Positions 16,769-29,888 of a stretch of 46,216 bases of DNA are shown in pieces. This DNA comes from Rhodospirillales bacterium (GTDB lineage: Bacteria; Pseudomonadota; Alphaproteobacteria; Reyranellales; Reyranellaceae). Position numbers and translations under genes: made by a program. The notes under the pieces are model-generated. The model made no database searches. It saw only the letters and a program-made list of their open reading frames with translations, and was not told the DNA's origin. How positions within the stretch are numbered: position 1 is the first letter of the stretch; the number at the start of each line of letters is the position of its first letter. Where the stretch lies: positions 1-46,216 of the forward strand of contig CANIEC010000020.1 in the NCBI GenBank assembly GCA_947466085.1. Direction: 5' to 3'.

Positions 16769-17575
16769 CTACTCGCCCGCAGCGACCTGCTTGGCGTTTC
16801 CGGAGGAGAAGCGCTGGACGTCGTCCTTCTCGACCAGCAGGGCCCGATGGTAGGAGCGGATGACGTCATTGGGGTCACCCTGCTCGCGGATGCGCCCCTC
16901 CTCGATCCAGATCGCGCGCGTGCACAGGCGGCGGACTTCGGCCATCGAATGGGAAACGAAGAGCAGGGTCCCGGTCTTGCGGAAATTGTCGATCCAGTCG
17001 AGACACTTGCGCTGGAACGCCGCGTCGCCGACCGACAGGGCCTCGTCGACCACCAGGATATCGGCCTCGACATGGGCGCAGATCGAGAAGGCCAGGCGCG
17101 TGCGCATGCCCATCGAATAGTGCTTCACCGGCTGGTCCATGTACTCGCCGATGCCGGCGAACTCGGCGATCGAATCGAACTTGCGCAGGACCTCGCTGCG
17201 CTTGAGCCCAAGCACGGCGCCGCCGATCAGGACGTTCTCGCGCCCCGAAAGTTCCATGTCGAAGGTCGAGCCCAGCGCGAGCACTGGCGCGATGCGGCCG
17301 TTGACCCGGAGTTCGCCATGGCTGGGAAGGGTCATGCCGCAGACCACCTGCAGCAGGGTGGACTTGCCGCAGCCATTGCGGCCGAGAATGCCGATGCTCT
17401 CGCCCTTCTTCACCTCGAGGCTGATGTCGCGCAGCACCCAGAACGGCTTGAAGTACGCCTTCCACCAGCCGAACAGCACCTGCTTCAACCAGTCGTTGCG
17501 ATGAGCATAGAGCTGGAAAGCCTTGCCGAGGTTCTTCGCCTCGACGACGATCTCAGAGGACGTCGACGATGACAT
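16769..17575 (-). CDS. ABC transporter ATP-binding protein for polysaccharide export (Wzt/KpsT-like)
   Basis: The 268-residue ATPase starts at ATG 17575, overlapping the permease gene by 23 bp. It shows VLRDISLEVKKGESIGILG, Walker A GRNGCGKST, the signature YSMGMRTRLAFSI, Walker B ILVVDEALSVGDAAF, and the H-loop in LLFVSHSMAEVRRLC, all in the form seen in capsule and O-antigen exporters. At 268 residues it lacks the long C-terminal glycan-binding domain of Wzt(O9a), so it resembles KpsT or the short Wzt proteins that do not read a terminal cap. The frame continues upstream to 17632 without a better start. Confidence 0.92.
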   Translation of the reverse strand: MSSSTSSEIVVEAKNLGKAFQLYAHRNDWLKQVLFGWWKAYFKPFWVLRDISLEVKKGESIGILGRNGCGKSTLLQVVCGMTLPSHGELRVNGRIAPVLALGSTFDMELSGRENVLIGGAVLGLKRSEVLRKFDSIAEFAGIGEYMDQPVKHYSMGMRTRLAFSICAHVEADILVVDEALSVGDAAFQRKCLDWIDNFRKTGTLLFVSHSMAEVRRLCTRAIWIEEGRIREQGDPNDVIRSYHRALLVEKDDVQRFSSGNAKQVAAGE

Positions 17576-18431
17576 TCCGATACCTGTCAAAGAACCAGTA
17601 GCCGAAATAGAAACTGAACACCGAGATCGCAAGCGTATACCCGTAGACGATCATGTCAGGCAGCTTGCCGAACAGGACGACGTCGCGCATGACCTCGACG
17701 AATCCCGTCAGTGCATTGGCATAGATCCAGAAGTTGAACGGCGGCGGCAGACCGGTGTGGGAGTAGAAGATCGGCGTCGCGAACATGAACAGCGGCACGA
17801 TGGTGATCATCAGGTAGCCGGCATCGCGCGTGAAAGCGCCCAGCGCTGCCAGAAACCACGACATGCCGATCAGGAACGCCATGAACGGTATGAAGATCAG
17901 CGGCACCAGCAGCACCGTCCACGGCAGGGAGCCGGTCATTGCGAGCTGGAACAGCAGCATCACCGCACCGGAGATCAGCGTGTAGGCCGTGGCGCGCAGG
18001 GTCGAGATCACCGGCAGCATGTCGCTCGGGAAAATCGTCTGCTTGATGAAGTGCGTGTACTCGTGCAGCAGCATCGGCGCCCTGAACGCCATTTCCGAGA
18101 AAAAGCTGAAGACGATGAGGCCACTGAAGATGAACAGCGAATAGCTGACCTGCTTGCCGTCGGTGCCGTCGGCCACCGGCAGCGAAAGCGTCGTCGTGAA
18201 CGCGAAGGTATAGACGGCGATCATCAGCAGGGGCGCAATGATCGCCCAGATCCAGCCGGCGATGGACCCCTTGAAGCGCTCGCGCACCTCACGCCGCAGG
18301 ATGGCAGCGATCAGGTCGCGATGCTGCGCCATGCGGACGAACGGCTTCACGATGAAGCTGAAGAGGCGCTCGATCGGACCGAGATGCTCGACCACGATCT
18401 GCTTGCCGTTGACGACTTTCACCGACGGCAT
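17553..18431 (-). CDS. ABC transporter permease for polysaccharide export (Wzm/KpsM-like)
   Basis: The 292-residue protein has about six membrane helices (for example WIWAIIAPLLMIAVYTFAFT and LFMFATPIFYSHTGLPP) and the ABC-2 family pattern of Wzm/KpsM. It should pair with the following ATPase to flip a completed lipid-linked polysaccharide across the inner membrane. The ATG lies 28 nt after the CCA end of a tRNA-Lys gene on the same strand, with AAGGAG 11 nt before the start. There is no room for a normal promoter between them, so it is probably transcribed through the tRNA gene. Confidence 0.92.
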   Translation of the reverse strand: MPSVKVVNGKQIVVEHLGPIERLFSFIVKPFVRMAQHRDLIAAILRREVRERFKGSIAGWIWAIIAPLLMIAVYTFAFTTTLSLPVADGTDGKQVSYSLFIFSGLIVFSFFSEMAFRAPMLLHEYTHFIKQTIFPSDMLPVISTLRATAYTLISGAVMLLFQLAMTGSLPWTVLLVPLIFIPFMAFLIGMSWFLAALGAFTRDAGYLMITIVPLFMFATPIFYSHTGLPPPFNFWIYANALTGFVEVMRDVVLFGKLPDMIVYGYTLAISVFSFYFGYWFFDRYRNVIVDVL

Positions 18432-18459
18432 GAGCCGTTCTTCTCCTTCTTGGGTCCAG

Positions 18460-18534
18460 TGGTGAGCCCGGTGGGGTACGATCCCACGACCCTCTGATTA
18501 AAAGTCAGATGCTCTACCGCTGAGCTACGGGCTC
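18460..18534 (-). tRNA. tRNA-Lys (anticodon UUU), CCA encoded, atypical T-loop
   Basis: The minus strand folds as a full cloverleaf. The acceptor GAGCCCG/CGGGCTC is a perfect 7 bp, followed by discriminator A and an encoded CCA. The D-stem is GCTC/GAGC with G18-G19 kept. The anticodon stem TCTGA/TCAGA closes loop CTTTTAA, so the anticodon is TTT. The T-stem is GTGGG/CCCAC. The T-loop reads ATCGTAC instead of TTCRANY, which swaps the conserved T54 and A58. A good promoter lies upstream (18576-18604). The gene sits between coaD and the wzm-like gene. Confidence 0.93.
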
Positions 18535-18545
18535 TTTCCGGTTCC

Positions 18546-18574
18546 GCGCCGCGGGCCTCTTCGCCGCGCGGCGC
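18546..18574 (-). other. GC-rich hairpin in the tRNA-Lys leader
   Basis: GCGCCGCG (18546-18553) and CGCGGCGC (18567-18574) form an 8-bp inverted repeat with a 13-nt loop. It lies between the predicted tRNA promoter and the mature 5' end. There is no U-tract, so it is not a clear terminator. It may be part of the precursor removed by RNase P. Confidence 0.45.
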
Positions 18575-18575
18575 C

Positions 18576-18604
18576 CATATAAAGTGCGGGGGGCCGATGG
18601 TCAA
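18576..18604 (-). promoter_or_regulatory. Sigma-70-type promoter for tRNA-Lys (and possibly the glycan operon)
   Basis: On the minus strand TTGACC (18599-18604) and TATATG (18576-18581) are separated by exactly 17 bp. This is the best-looking promoter in the window. Transcription would start about 35 nt before the tRNA. Because the wzm-like gene follows the tRNA with no terminator or separate promoter visible, the same promoter may drive the ten-gene run that ends at 8358. Confidence 0.65.
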
Positions 18605-18621
18605 CGAGGCCTCTCCCGGCC

Positions 18622-19128
18622 TCAGTTCTTGGCGAATTTGGCCTTCAGGCGCTCGAACACCTTCTTGGACACGAATTGAGACGTGTCCCCACCCAGCCGG
18701 GCAATATCCTTCACCAGGGAAGAGGCGATGAACTGGTGCCGATCGGACGCCATCAGGAAGATGGTCTCGATCGCAGGCTCCATGCGCGCATTCATGTTGG
18801 CCATCTGAATTTCGTACTCGAAGTCCGAGACGGCCCGCAGCCCGCGGATGATGAGCGATGCCTTCACGTCCCGTGCGAAGTGGATGAGCAGCCCCTCGAA
18901 CGGCACCACCGTGATGCGATCGCGGTCGGCCTGTGGAAAATCCGCGATGTCCTCGTTGATGATTTGGATCCGCTCCTCGAGCGAGAACAGCGGTCCCTTG
19001 CCCACGTTGATGTGTGGGCCGATCACCAGCCTGTCCACGAGGCGCAGCGAGCGCCGCACCACTTCCATGTGCCCGCTCGTGATGGGATCGAACGTGCCCG
19101 GATACACCCCGGTGCGTTCTACGGCCAT
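18622..19128 (-). CDS. coaD: Phosphopantetheine adenylyltransferase
   Basis: The 168-residue protein is of normal length for CoaD, which makes dephospho-CoA from 4'-phosphopantetheine and ATP, the fourth step of CoA synthesis. The nucleotidyltransferase motif GTFDPITSGHMEVVRRS is near the N-terminus, and RGLRAVSDFEYEIQMANMN and IASSLVKDIARLGGD are canonical. It lies 55 bp downstream of gyrA on the same strand, a pairing that is common in alphaproteobacteria. A purine-rich GGGGGAG precedes the ATG. Confidence 0.97.
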   Translation of the reverse strand: MAVERTGVYPGTFDPITSGHMEVVRRSLRLVDRLVIGPHINVGKGPLFSLEERIQIINEDIADFPQADRDRITVVPFEGLLIHFARDVKASLIIRGLRAVSDFEYEIQMANMNARMEPAIETIFLMASDRHQFIASSLVKDIARLGGDTSQFVSKKVFERLKAKFAKN

Positions 19129-19183
19129 GTCTCCCCCTTGTGCGCAGACTGCGACCGCGAAGTCTTAGCGACACGACCGGTCC

Positions 19184-22006
<2,823 letters not shown>

Positions 22007-22070
22007 GGAGACCTGGAATTTTCTCGTTCTTGCAGCCCTTCCGGAGACTCCGGCGGGGGTATTTCGCAAC

Positions 22071-22099
22071 CTAGCAAACAAGCCTCTCCGGACCAACAA
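22071..22099 (-). promoter_or_regulatory. Candidate gyrA promoter
   Basis: On the minus strand TTGTTG (22094-22099) and TGCTAG (22071-22076) are 17 bp apart, about 65 bp upstream of the gyrA GTG. A small palindrome, CCGGAGACTCCGG (22041-22053), lies in the leader. On the other strand TTTAAT (22121-22126) and TAAATT (22144-22149), also 17 bp apart, could serve the divergent HAD gene. The 22080-22170 stretch is visibly AT-rich for this genome. Confidence 0.35.
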
Positions 22100-22182
22100 A
22101 AATCGCCTGGAAAAGCCCCCTTTAATGCATTGATTTTATTGGCTAAATTCCACTCGAAATTGCCTCATGAAAAGGCCGTGAC

Positions 22183-22824
22183 TTGCCCCCAGAAAGCACC
22201 CCTTCGCGTCCCTCGGTCGTGGTCTTCGACATGGGCGGCGTGCTGATCGACTACAATCCGCGGCACCTCTACCGGAAGCTCATCCCGCAGGCGGCGGAGA
22301 TGGAGCACTTCCTGGCAAACGTGACCACGCGCGAATGGCACATGCGGCAGGACTACGATGGCGATCCCGCCGCCGCCACGCGTGAGCTGCAGGCGCTCCA
22401 TCCGGGCAAGGAAGCCCTGATTGCGGCCTATTACGACCGTTTCGACGAGATGCTCGACCACGCCTTCCCCGCGATGGTCGACCTGGTCGAGCGGCTGGGC
22501 GACGGGGGCGTGCCGCTCTACCTGCTGTCCAACGCCCCCGGCTTCCTCGATGCCTGGCTGCGCGGGCCGGGCCAGGCAAGGCATCCCTTCATCGGCCGCT
22601 TCCGAGATTTCATTGTCTCTGGGCATGTCGGATGCTGGAAGCCCGATGCCGCGATCTTCGAACTGACCTGCCGCACGGGCGGTTTCCGCCCCCAGGACGC
22701 GGTGTTCATCGACGACGTGGTGGCAAACGTCGAGGGAGCGCAAGCCACCGGCATGAGCGGCATCCATCACCGTTCGGCGGACGAGACGGTGGCCCAACTG
22801 CGGGCGCTGGGCTTTCCTGCGTGA
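22183..22824 (+). CDS. HAD-superfamily phosphatase (YihX-like)
   Basis: The protein has 213 residues. Motif I is VVFDMGGVLIDY, with the nucleophile Asp followed by MGG rather than DxD, as in the YihX/haloacid-dehalogenase-like branch. Motif II is YLLSNAP, the Lys of motif III is in CWKPDAAIF, and motif IV is VFIDDVVANVEGA. Such enzymes remove phosphate from sugar phosphates or nucleotides; the substrate cannot be named here. The TTG at 22183 has AAAGG 7 nt upstream and is the only sensible start. The next gene overlaps its stop by GTGA. Confidence 0.82.
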   Translation: MPPESTPSRPSVVVFDMGGVLIDYNPRHLYRKLIPQAAEMEHFLANVTTREWHMRQDYDGDPAAATRELQALHPGKEALIAAYYDRFDEMLDHAFPAMVDLVERLGDGGVPLYLLSNAPGFLDAWLRGPGQARHPFIGRFRDFIVSGHVGCWKPDAAIFELTCRTGGFRPQDAVFIDDVVANVEGAQATGMSGIHHRSADETVAQLRALGFPA

Positions 22825-23252
22825 CCCTTCCCGCGGCCCTGGCGGACCTGCCGCAGCCGCTCTACTTCTTCGATGGCCAGTGCGTCCTGTGCAGCCGCTT
22901 CGTCGCCTTCTGCCTCAAGCGCGATCCGGACGGGCATCTCAAATTCGCCAGCGCGCAGTCGGCCCTCGGCCGGCGTGTCCTGCTTGCCCTCGACCTGCCC
23001 GACGACACGCTGGACCGCACGATCCTGCTCCTCGAGGACGGCAGTATCTACACCCGCTCGACCGCCGCACTGCGGGCGCTGCGCCACCTGCGGGGCCCGG
23101 CGCGCTGGCTCTACCCGCTGGTCCTGATCCCGAAGATCCTGCGAGACCCAATCTACGACATCGTCGCGCGCAACCGGATCCGCTGGTTCGGCCAGCTCGA
23201 CTCCTGCCTCGTGCCATCGCCGCAGACACGAGATCGCTTCATCGACCTGTGA
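22821..23252 (+). CDS. DCC-family thiol-disulfide oxidoreductase-like protein (DUF393)
   Basis: The 143-residue protein begins close to LYFFDGQCVLCSRFVAFCL, with the DxxC-x-x-C motif (DGQCVLC) that names the DCC family, and keeps SAQSALGR and a later segment WLYPLVLIPKILRDPIYDIV. The fold is thioredoxin-like; the function is unknown in general. The GTG start overlaps the HAD stop, so the two are co-translated. The last 14 bp overlap the convergent dehydrogenase-like gene. Confidence 0.85.
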   Translation: MTLPAALADLPQPLYFFDGQCVLCSRFVAFCLKRDPDGHLKFASAQSALGRRVLLALDLPDDTLDRTILLLEDGSIYTRSTAALRALRHLRGPARWLYPLVLIPKILRDPIYDIVARNRIRWFGQLDSCLVPSPQTRDRFIDL

Positions 23253-24849
23253 GGAAGCCGCGATAGCGCACCAGCCGGCCGATCCACGGCAGGCCGATCT
23301 CGACATCGAACCGGAAACGCCCCTCCTCATCCCCGGTCTCGGCCGCCTTGACGACAGGCCAGCAGAAACGCGGCAGCTTCACGCCGCCGAAGCGCATTCC
23401 CGCCATCACCAGTTCGAGCCGGCCGGCCGTCACCGGCACCGCGAGATCGAAGGCGAAGGGCCCGAACCGCTCGACGATCCACCCGGTGGGCCGGCGCAGC
23501 CCGATACACTGTTCGGAGCGCATCGCGCGGCCGCCGACCCGCCGGATCCAGGTCTCGCGTCCGCCACGCACGGCGAAGTCGACTTCGATCGGGGCATCAG
23601 CCGCCGCGGGCGGCAGGGCAAACAGACGGGCCACGAGCCGCCCGGCGAGGTTGGCGGGTCCCTCGACCGAGCATCGGCCGCTCCACGTGCCGCCCGCGTC
23701 GTCATGAAGCCTTTGCCCGCCTTCGGACATGGCGCCGTAGGCACTGCCCAGGACGCGGCGATAGAGCGAAGGGCGGAAAGACGCCCCGTCCTTGCCCCAT
23801 CCGGATGCGATGCGCAGAGACGCCTGCACCCATTCGGCCTCGATCTCGGCCAGGGACAGGAGGCCGATGCAGGGCACGGCGCCCCGCCGTGACACCTCTC
23901 CCCGCGCCAGCTTGCGAACCAGCGCGGCCGCAGGCGTCGCCGGCACGAAAGGACCATCTCCGCCTTCGGCCACCAGAGACCAGGTGCGCGAACCGCCCGC
24001 GCCCTCGAAATCGATGCGCAGCCCGCCTTTGTCGGTGCCGAAGGCGCGCAGGCGGTCGGCGATCCAGGCCAGCGGCGTCGCCGCCGGCTTGAGCGAGTGA
24101 AGCAACCCCAGCCGGACCGGCATGGCCAGCACCCATAGTCCGAGATGCAGGACGGAGAGCTCCAGCCCGGCGCCGGCATAGGTCTCCGCCACGCCGAAAC
24201 GCTGGCGAAACAAGGCCGGCTCGGGCAGGTCGCAGGAAGCCGCCCAGCGGCGGCCCAGCCCGGGCACGGAGATGCGGCGAAGGCTGCCCCAGACATGCCG
24301 GCCCGGCTGATCGGGAATGGGCTTCCCTGCGCCCGCCAGGATGGCCTCAATCAGGGCGAGGCCGCGCGGCGCATCATTGCCGGGCACGATGGCGAAAGAC
24401 ACGCGGTCGACGGCCATGCCCTCGTCCAAGGCTTGCTCCAGGATCGCCGCCGTGAGCGCCGGCGCCGTGCTGGCGCCCGAGCAAACGAGCACGCCCGCGT
24501 CTCTGGCGACCGCATCCAGCCGGTCGATGCCGCAGACGAAGGCGCGATCGTCGGAGAGGTCGAGATAGTGGACGCCGTGACGGATACAGGCCTCCGCCAC
24601 CGAATAGTCCTGGCCCTGGAAGGGACCGGCCACGTGGACGAGGACGTCGAACTGCCGCGAGGCAAGCAGGCGATCGAGGTCGTGACGCCAATCGAGCACC
24701 AGGCCAGCCACGCCCAATTCGGCGGCCATCGCCTCGACCCTGGCCCGATCGCGCGCGCCGACCGTCAGCTCGATCAGTGGATCGTTCGCCAGAAGGCGGC
24801 AAAGCCGGCCGCCGAAGACGCCCGTCCCTCCCAGGACGAGCGTCCGCAT
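23239..24849 (-). CDS. Saccharopine-dehydrogenase-like protein with C-terminal DUF4166 domain
   Basis: The 536-residue protein starts with an NAD(P)-binding Rossmann motif (LVLGGTGVFGGRLCRLLAN) and the saccharopine-dehydrogenase-like pattern VLVHVAGPFQGQDYSVAEAC. The C-terminal third (from about residue 375, SAYGAMSEGGQRLH) matches a DUF4166 lipocalin-like domain ending near RFDVEIGLPWIGRLVRYRG. True saccharopine activity is unlikely. Relatives of this fusion are uncharacterised and may act on lipids. Its start is 4 bp below the 24853 end of the upstream ssb gene, and it overlaps the DCC gene by 14 bp at the other end. Confidence 0.8.
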   Translation of the reverse strand: MRTLVLGGTGVFGGRLCRLLANDPLIELTVGARDRARVEAMAAELGVAGLVLDWRHDLDRLLASRQFDVLVHVAGPFQGQDYSVAEACIRHGVHYLDLSDDRAFVCGIDRLDAVARDAGVLVCSGASTAPALTAAILEQALDEGMAVDRVSFAIVPGNDAPRGLALIEAILAGAGKPIPDQPGRHVWGSLRRISVPGLGRRWAASCDLPEPALFRQRFGVAETYAGAGLELSVLHLGLWVLAMPVRLGLLHSLKPAATPLAWIADRLRAFGTDKGGLRIDFEGAGGSRTWSLVAEGGDGPFVPATPAAALVRKLARGEVSRRGAVPCIGLLSLAEIEAEWVQASLRIASGWGKDGASFRPSLYRRVLGSAYGAMSEGGQRLHDDAGGTWSGRCSVEGPANLAGRLVARLFALPPAAADAPIEVDFAVRGGRETWIRRVGGRAMRSEQCIGLRRPTGWIVERFGPFAFDLAVPVTAGRLELVMAGMRFGGVKLPRFCWPVVKAAETGDEEGRFRFDVEIGLPWIGRLVRYRGFLTGR

Positions 24850-24852
24850 GGC

Positions 24853-25362
24853 CTAGAAGGGAATGTCGTCGTCGAGCTCGGCCTTGCCACGCGGTGCCGC
24901 GCGGCCACCGCCACCGCCGCCGCCGCTCGGCATCCCGCCGCCACCGGACATGCCGCCGCCGCCGAAATCGTCGTCCATGCCGCCGCCCCCGCCGCCCTCA
25001 CCGCCGCCGCTGCGGCCGTCGAGCATGGTGAGCGTGCCGCCGAAGCGCGGGATGACCACTTCGGTCGTGTAGCGTTCCTGGCCGCTCTGATCGGTCCACT
25101 TGCGGGTCGTGAGCTGGCCTTCGAGATAGACCTTGGCGCCCTTCTTCAGGAATTTCTGGGCCACTTCGGCCAGCTTGTCGTTGAAGATCACGACGCGATG
25201 CCACTCGGTCCGTTCCTTGCGCTCGCCGCTGTTGCGATCGCGCCAGTTCTCCGACGTCGCCACCGACATGTTCACCAGCGAACGACCGTCCTGCATGGAC
25301 TTGACTTCGGGGTCGCGGCCGAGATTTCCGACCAGAATGACTTTATTGACGCTGCCCGCCAT
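24853..25362 (-). CDS. ssb: Single-stranded DNA-binding protein
   Basis: The protein has 169 residues. The OB-fold occupies about residues 1-112 ([48 protein letters not shown]). A very glycine-rich linker follows, ending in the acidic tip DDDIPF that recruits repair and replication partners. The linker is encoded by a low-complexity GCC/CCG tract (about 24886-25018). SSB coats single strands during replication, recombination and repair. The uvrA gene lies 1.5 kb away, a common neighbourhood, although an MFS gene intervenes here. Confidence 0.97.
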   Translation of the reverse strand: MAGSVNKVILVGNLGRDPEVKSMQDGRSLVNMSVATSENWRDRNSGERKERTEWHRVVIFNDKLAEVAQKFLKKGAKVYLEGQLTTRKWTDQSGQERYTTEVVIPRFGGTLTMLDGRSGGGEGGGGGGMDDDFGGGGMSGGGGMPSGGGGGGGRAAPRGKAELDDDIPF

Positions 25363-25541
25363 GGGGGCCTCCTTGGCTTTCCCGGCGCCGCGGGACGCGG
25401 CACCTACCTCACGGCGGGCAACCTAGCCCCGGCCGCCTGTGGGCAGCCACCAAATTACGGTTGTGAAGTTAGGTCTGCTCATGGGCGCCCTCCGACAATT
25501 CATTGGTTGTGGCGGCAAGGTCTCCCGTATCTTCCCCGACC

Positions 25542-26786
25542 ATGAGCAAATCCTTCCACGTTCCCCAGGTTTCGACCGGCCAGGCCTACGCCATGCTGGG
25601 CGGGGCGGCGCTGATGATGACCCTCGCCATGGGCATCCGTCAGAATCTCGGCCTCTTCCAGGCGCCGGCCTCCAAGGAACTGGGCATCGCGATCTCGGAC
25701 TTCGCGCTGGCGATCTCCGTCCAGCAGGTCGCCTGGGGCGTGAGCCAGCCGATCGCCGGCATATTCGCCGACAAATACGGGACGCGCTGGGTGGCCATGA
25801 TCGGCAGCGCCCTGTTCATCCTCGGCATCTGGCTGACGGCGACGGCACAAGGCGCCCTGCCCATCATCCTGGGCGCCGGCGTGCTGATCGGCGTGGCGCT
25901 GGCCTGCACGACCTCGGGCATCACTGCCAACATCGCCGCCCGCGTCGTCGAGCCCGGCCGCCGGACGCTGGCCTTCGGCATCGTCTCGGCCGCGGGCTCC
26001 GTCGGCACCATGGTGACGGCGCCGATCGCGGCCTACCTTCTGAACAGCGACGGCTGGCGTGCCGCCGTCTGGGCCTTCGTGATCCTGGCACTCGCCATGC
26101 TGCCGGCCGCCTGGATCGGCAGCCGTGCCGACAAGCTGCCCAACGCCCTGTCGACCGATCGCAACCTCACCCTGGCCGGCGCCCTCGACGAGGCCCGGCG
26201 CCACAGCGGCTACGTCGTGATGGCACTGGCCTTCTTCGTGTGCGGCCTGCAGCTCGTCTTCATCACCACCCACCTGCCCACCTACCTCGCGCAGTGCGGC
26301 ATGGATCCGTCCTACAGCGCCGTGGCGCTGATGCTGATCGGCGGCTTCAACATCCTGAGCTCGTGGCTGTTCGGGTGGCTGGGCGACAAGTACCCCAAGC
26401 GCCTGCTGCTGGGCGCGATCTACCTGCTGCGTTCGCTGACCGTGGCGCTGTTCTTCCTGTTCCCGCCGACGCCGCTCTCCGTCGTGCTGTTCGGCGCCGC
26501 CATGGGCACGCTCTGGCTGGGAGTCATCCCGCTGGTCAACGGGCTGGTGGTGCAGATCTTCGGCCTGCGCTTCCTGTCGACCCTGACGGGCATTGCCTTT
26601 CTCAGCCACCAGGCTGGTTCCTTCCTCGGCGCCTGGGGCGGCGGCTATCTGTTCGACCTGATGGGCTCTTACGACCTCGCCTGGAAGATCGGCGTCCTGA
26701 TCGGACTGATCGCGGGCACCGCGCAGCTTCTGATGAACGACCGTCCGACCGCCCGGGTGCTGGCAGCGCAAGCATCGCCAGCGTGA
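25542..26786 (+). CDS. MFS transporter (oxalate/formate-antiporter or monocarboxylate-like)
   Basis: The 414-residue membrane protein has twelve predicted helices. It opens with QAYAMLGGAALMMTLAMGIRQNLGLF and carries the MFS loop 2-3 pattern around GIFADKYGTRWVAMIGSAL, repeated in the second half as FGWLGDKYPKRLLLGAIYL. The sequence style fits the OFA/monocarboxylate branch, which moves small organic acids, but the substrate is not determinable. I chose ATG 25542; the frame extends to 25503 but the added residues are not helix-like. The 179-bp gap to the divergent ssb gene shows no clear promoter. Confidence 0.85.
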   Translation: MSKSFHVPQVSTGQAYAMLGGAALMMTLAMGIRQNLGLFQAPASKELGIAISDFALAISVQQVAWGVSQPIAGIFADKYGTRWVAMIGSALFILGIWLTATAQGALPIILGAGVLIGVALACTTSGITANIAARVVEPGRRTLAFGIVSAAGSVGTMVTAPIAAYLLNSDGWRAAVWAFVILALAMLPAAWIGSRADKLPNALSTDRNLTLAGALDEARRHSGYVVMALAFFVCGLQLVFITTHLPTYLAQCGMDPSYSAVALMLIGGFNILSSWLFGWLGDKYPKRLLLGAIYLLRSLTVALFFLFPPTPLSVVLFGAAMGTLWLGVIPLVNGLVVQIFGLRFLSTLTGIAFLSHQAGSFLGAWGGGYLFDLMGSYDLAWKIGVLIGLIAGTAQLLMNDRPTARVLAAQASPA

Positions 26787-26861
26787 CGCAGGGCACTGGT
26801 GAAGTCGGGGGATAATCGCCATATGCGCTGATCCCGCGCTTACCTTATTGTTCCGGTCCTG

Positions 26862-29750
<2,889 letters not shown>

Positions 29751-29757
29751 ACGGATC

Positions 29758-29888
29758 CCCGTCGTTCTGAGCGCAGTGAGCGAAGCGAACGCAGTCGAAG
29801 GACCTGTTTTCGCTTCGACCTACCGTGCGCGGGAAAAGAGGACCTTCGACTGCGCCGCCCTGAGGGCGGCTCCGCTCAGGATGACGGG
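29758..29888. repeat. Imperfect inverted repeat, family A, after uvrA
   Basis: Arms at 29758-29805 and 29839-29888 are inverted copies. The outer part resembles CCCGTCATCCTGAGCG and the inner part GCAGTCGAAGG-x-CCT. The right arm holds a nested 7-bp hairpin (29854-29870, GCCGCCC-TGA-GGGCGGC). It fills the gap between the convergent uvrA and the Ntn-hydrolase gene and could serve both as a terminator. The right arm supplies the last codons and stop of the minus-strand gene. The core is the same as the repeat at 32484-32582. Confidence 0.85.

Noticed and set aside
18419..19174. Minus-strand frame of 251 codons running through the tRNA and coaD
   Set aside because: It reads across a well-folded tRNA-Lys in the wrong frame relative to CoaD; not a real gene.
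24886..25018. GCC/CCG tandem tract that looks like a microsatellite
   Set aside because: It lies inside ssb and encodes the glycine-rich linker; the periodicity is explained by codon use.
26787..26861. Possible SOS box upstream of uvrA
   Set aside because: The alphaproteobacterial LexA site GTTC-N7-GTTC is not present; the nearest GTTC is followed by GATG. A GATAAT hexamer at 26811 lacks a matching -35.
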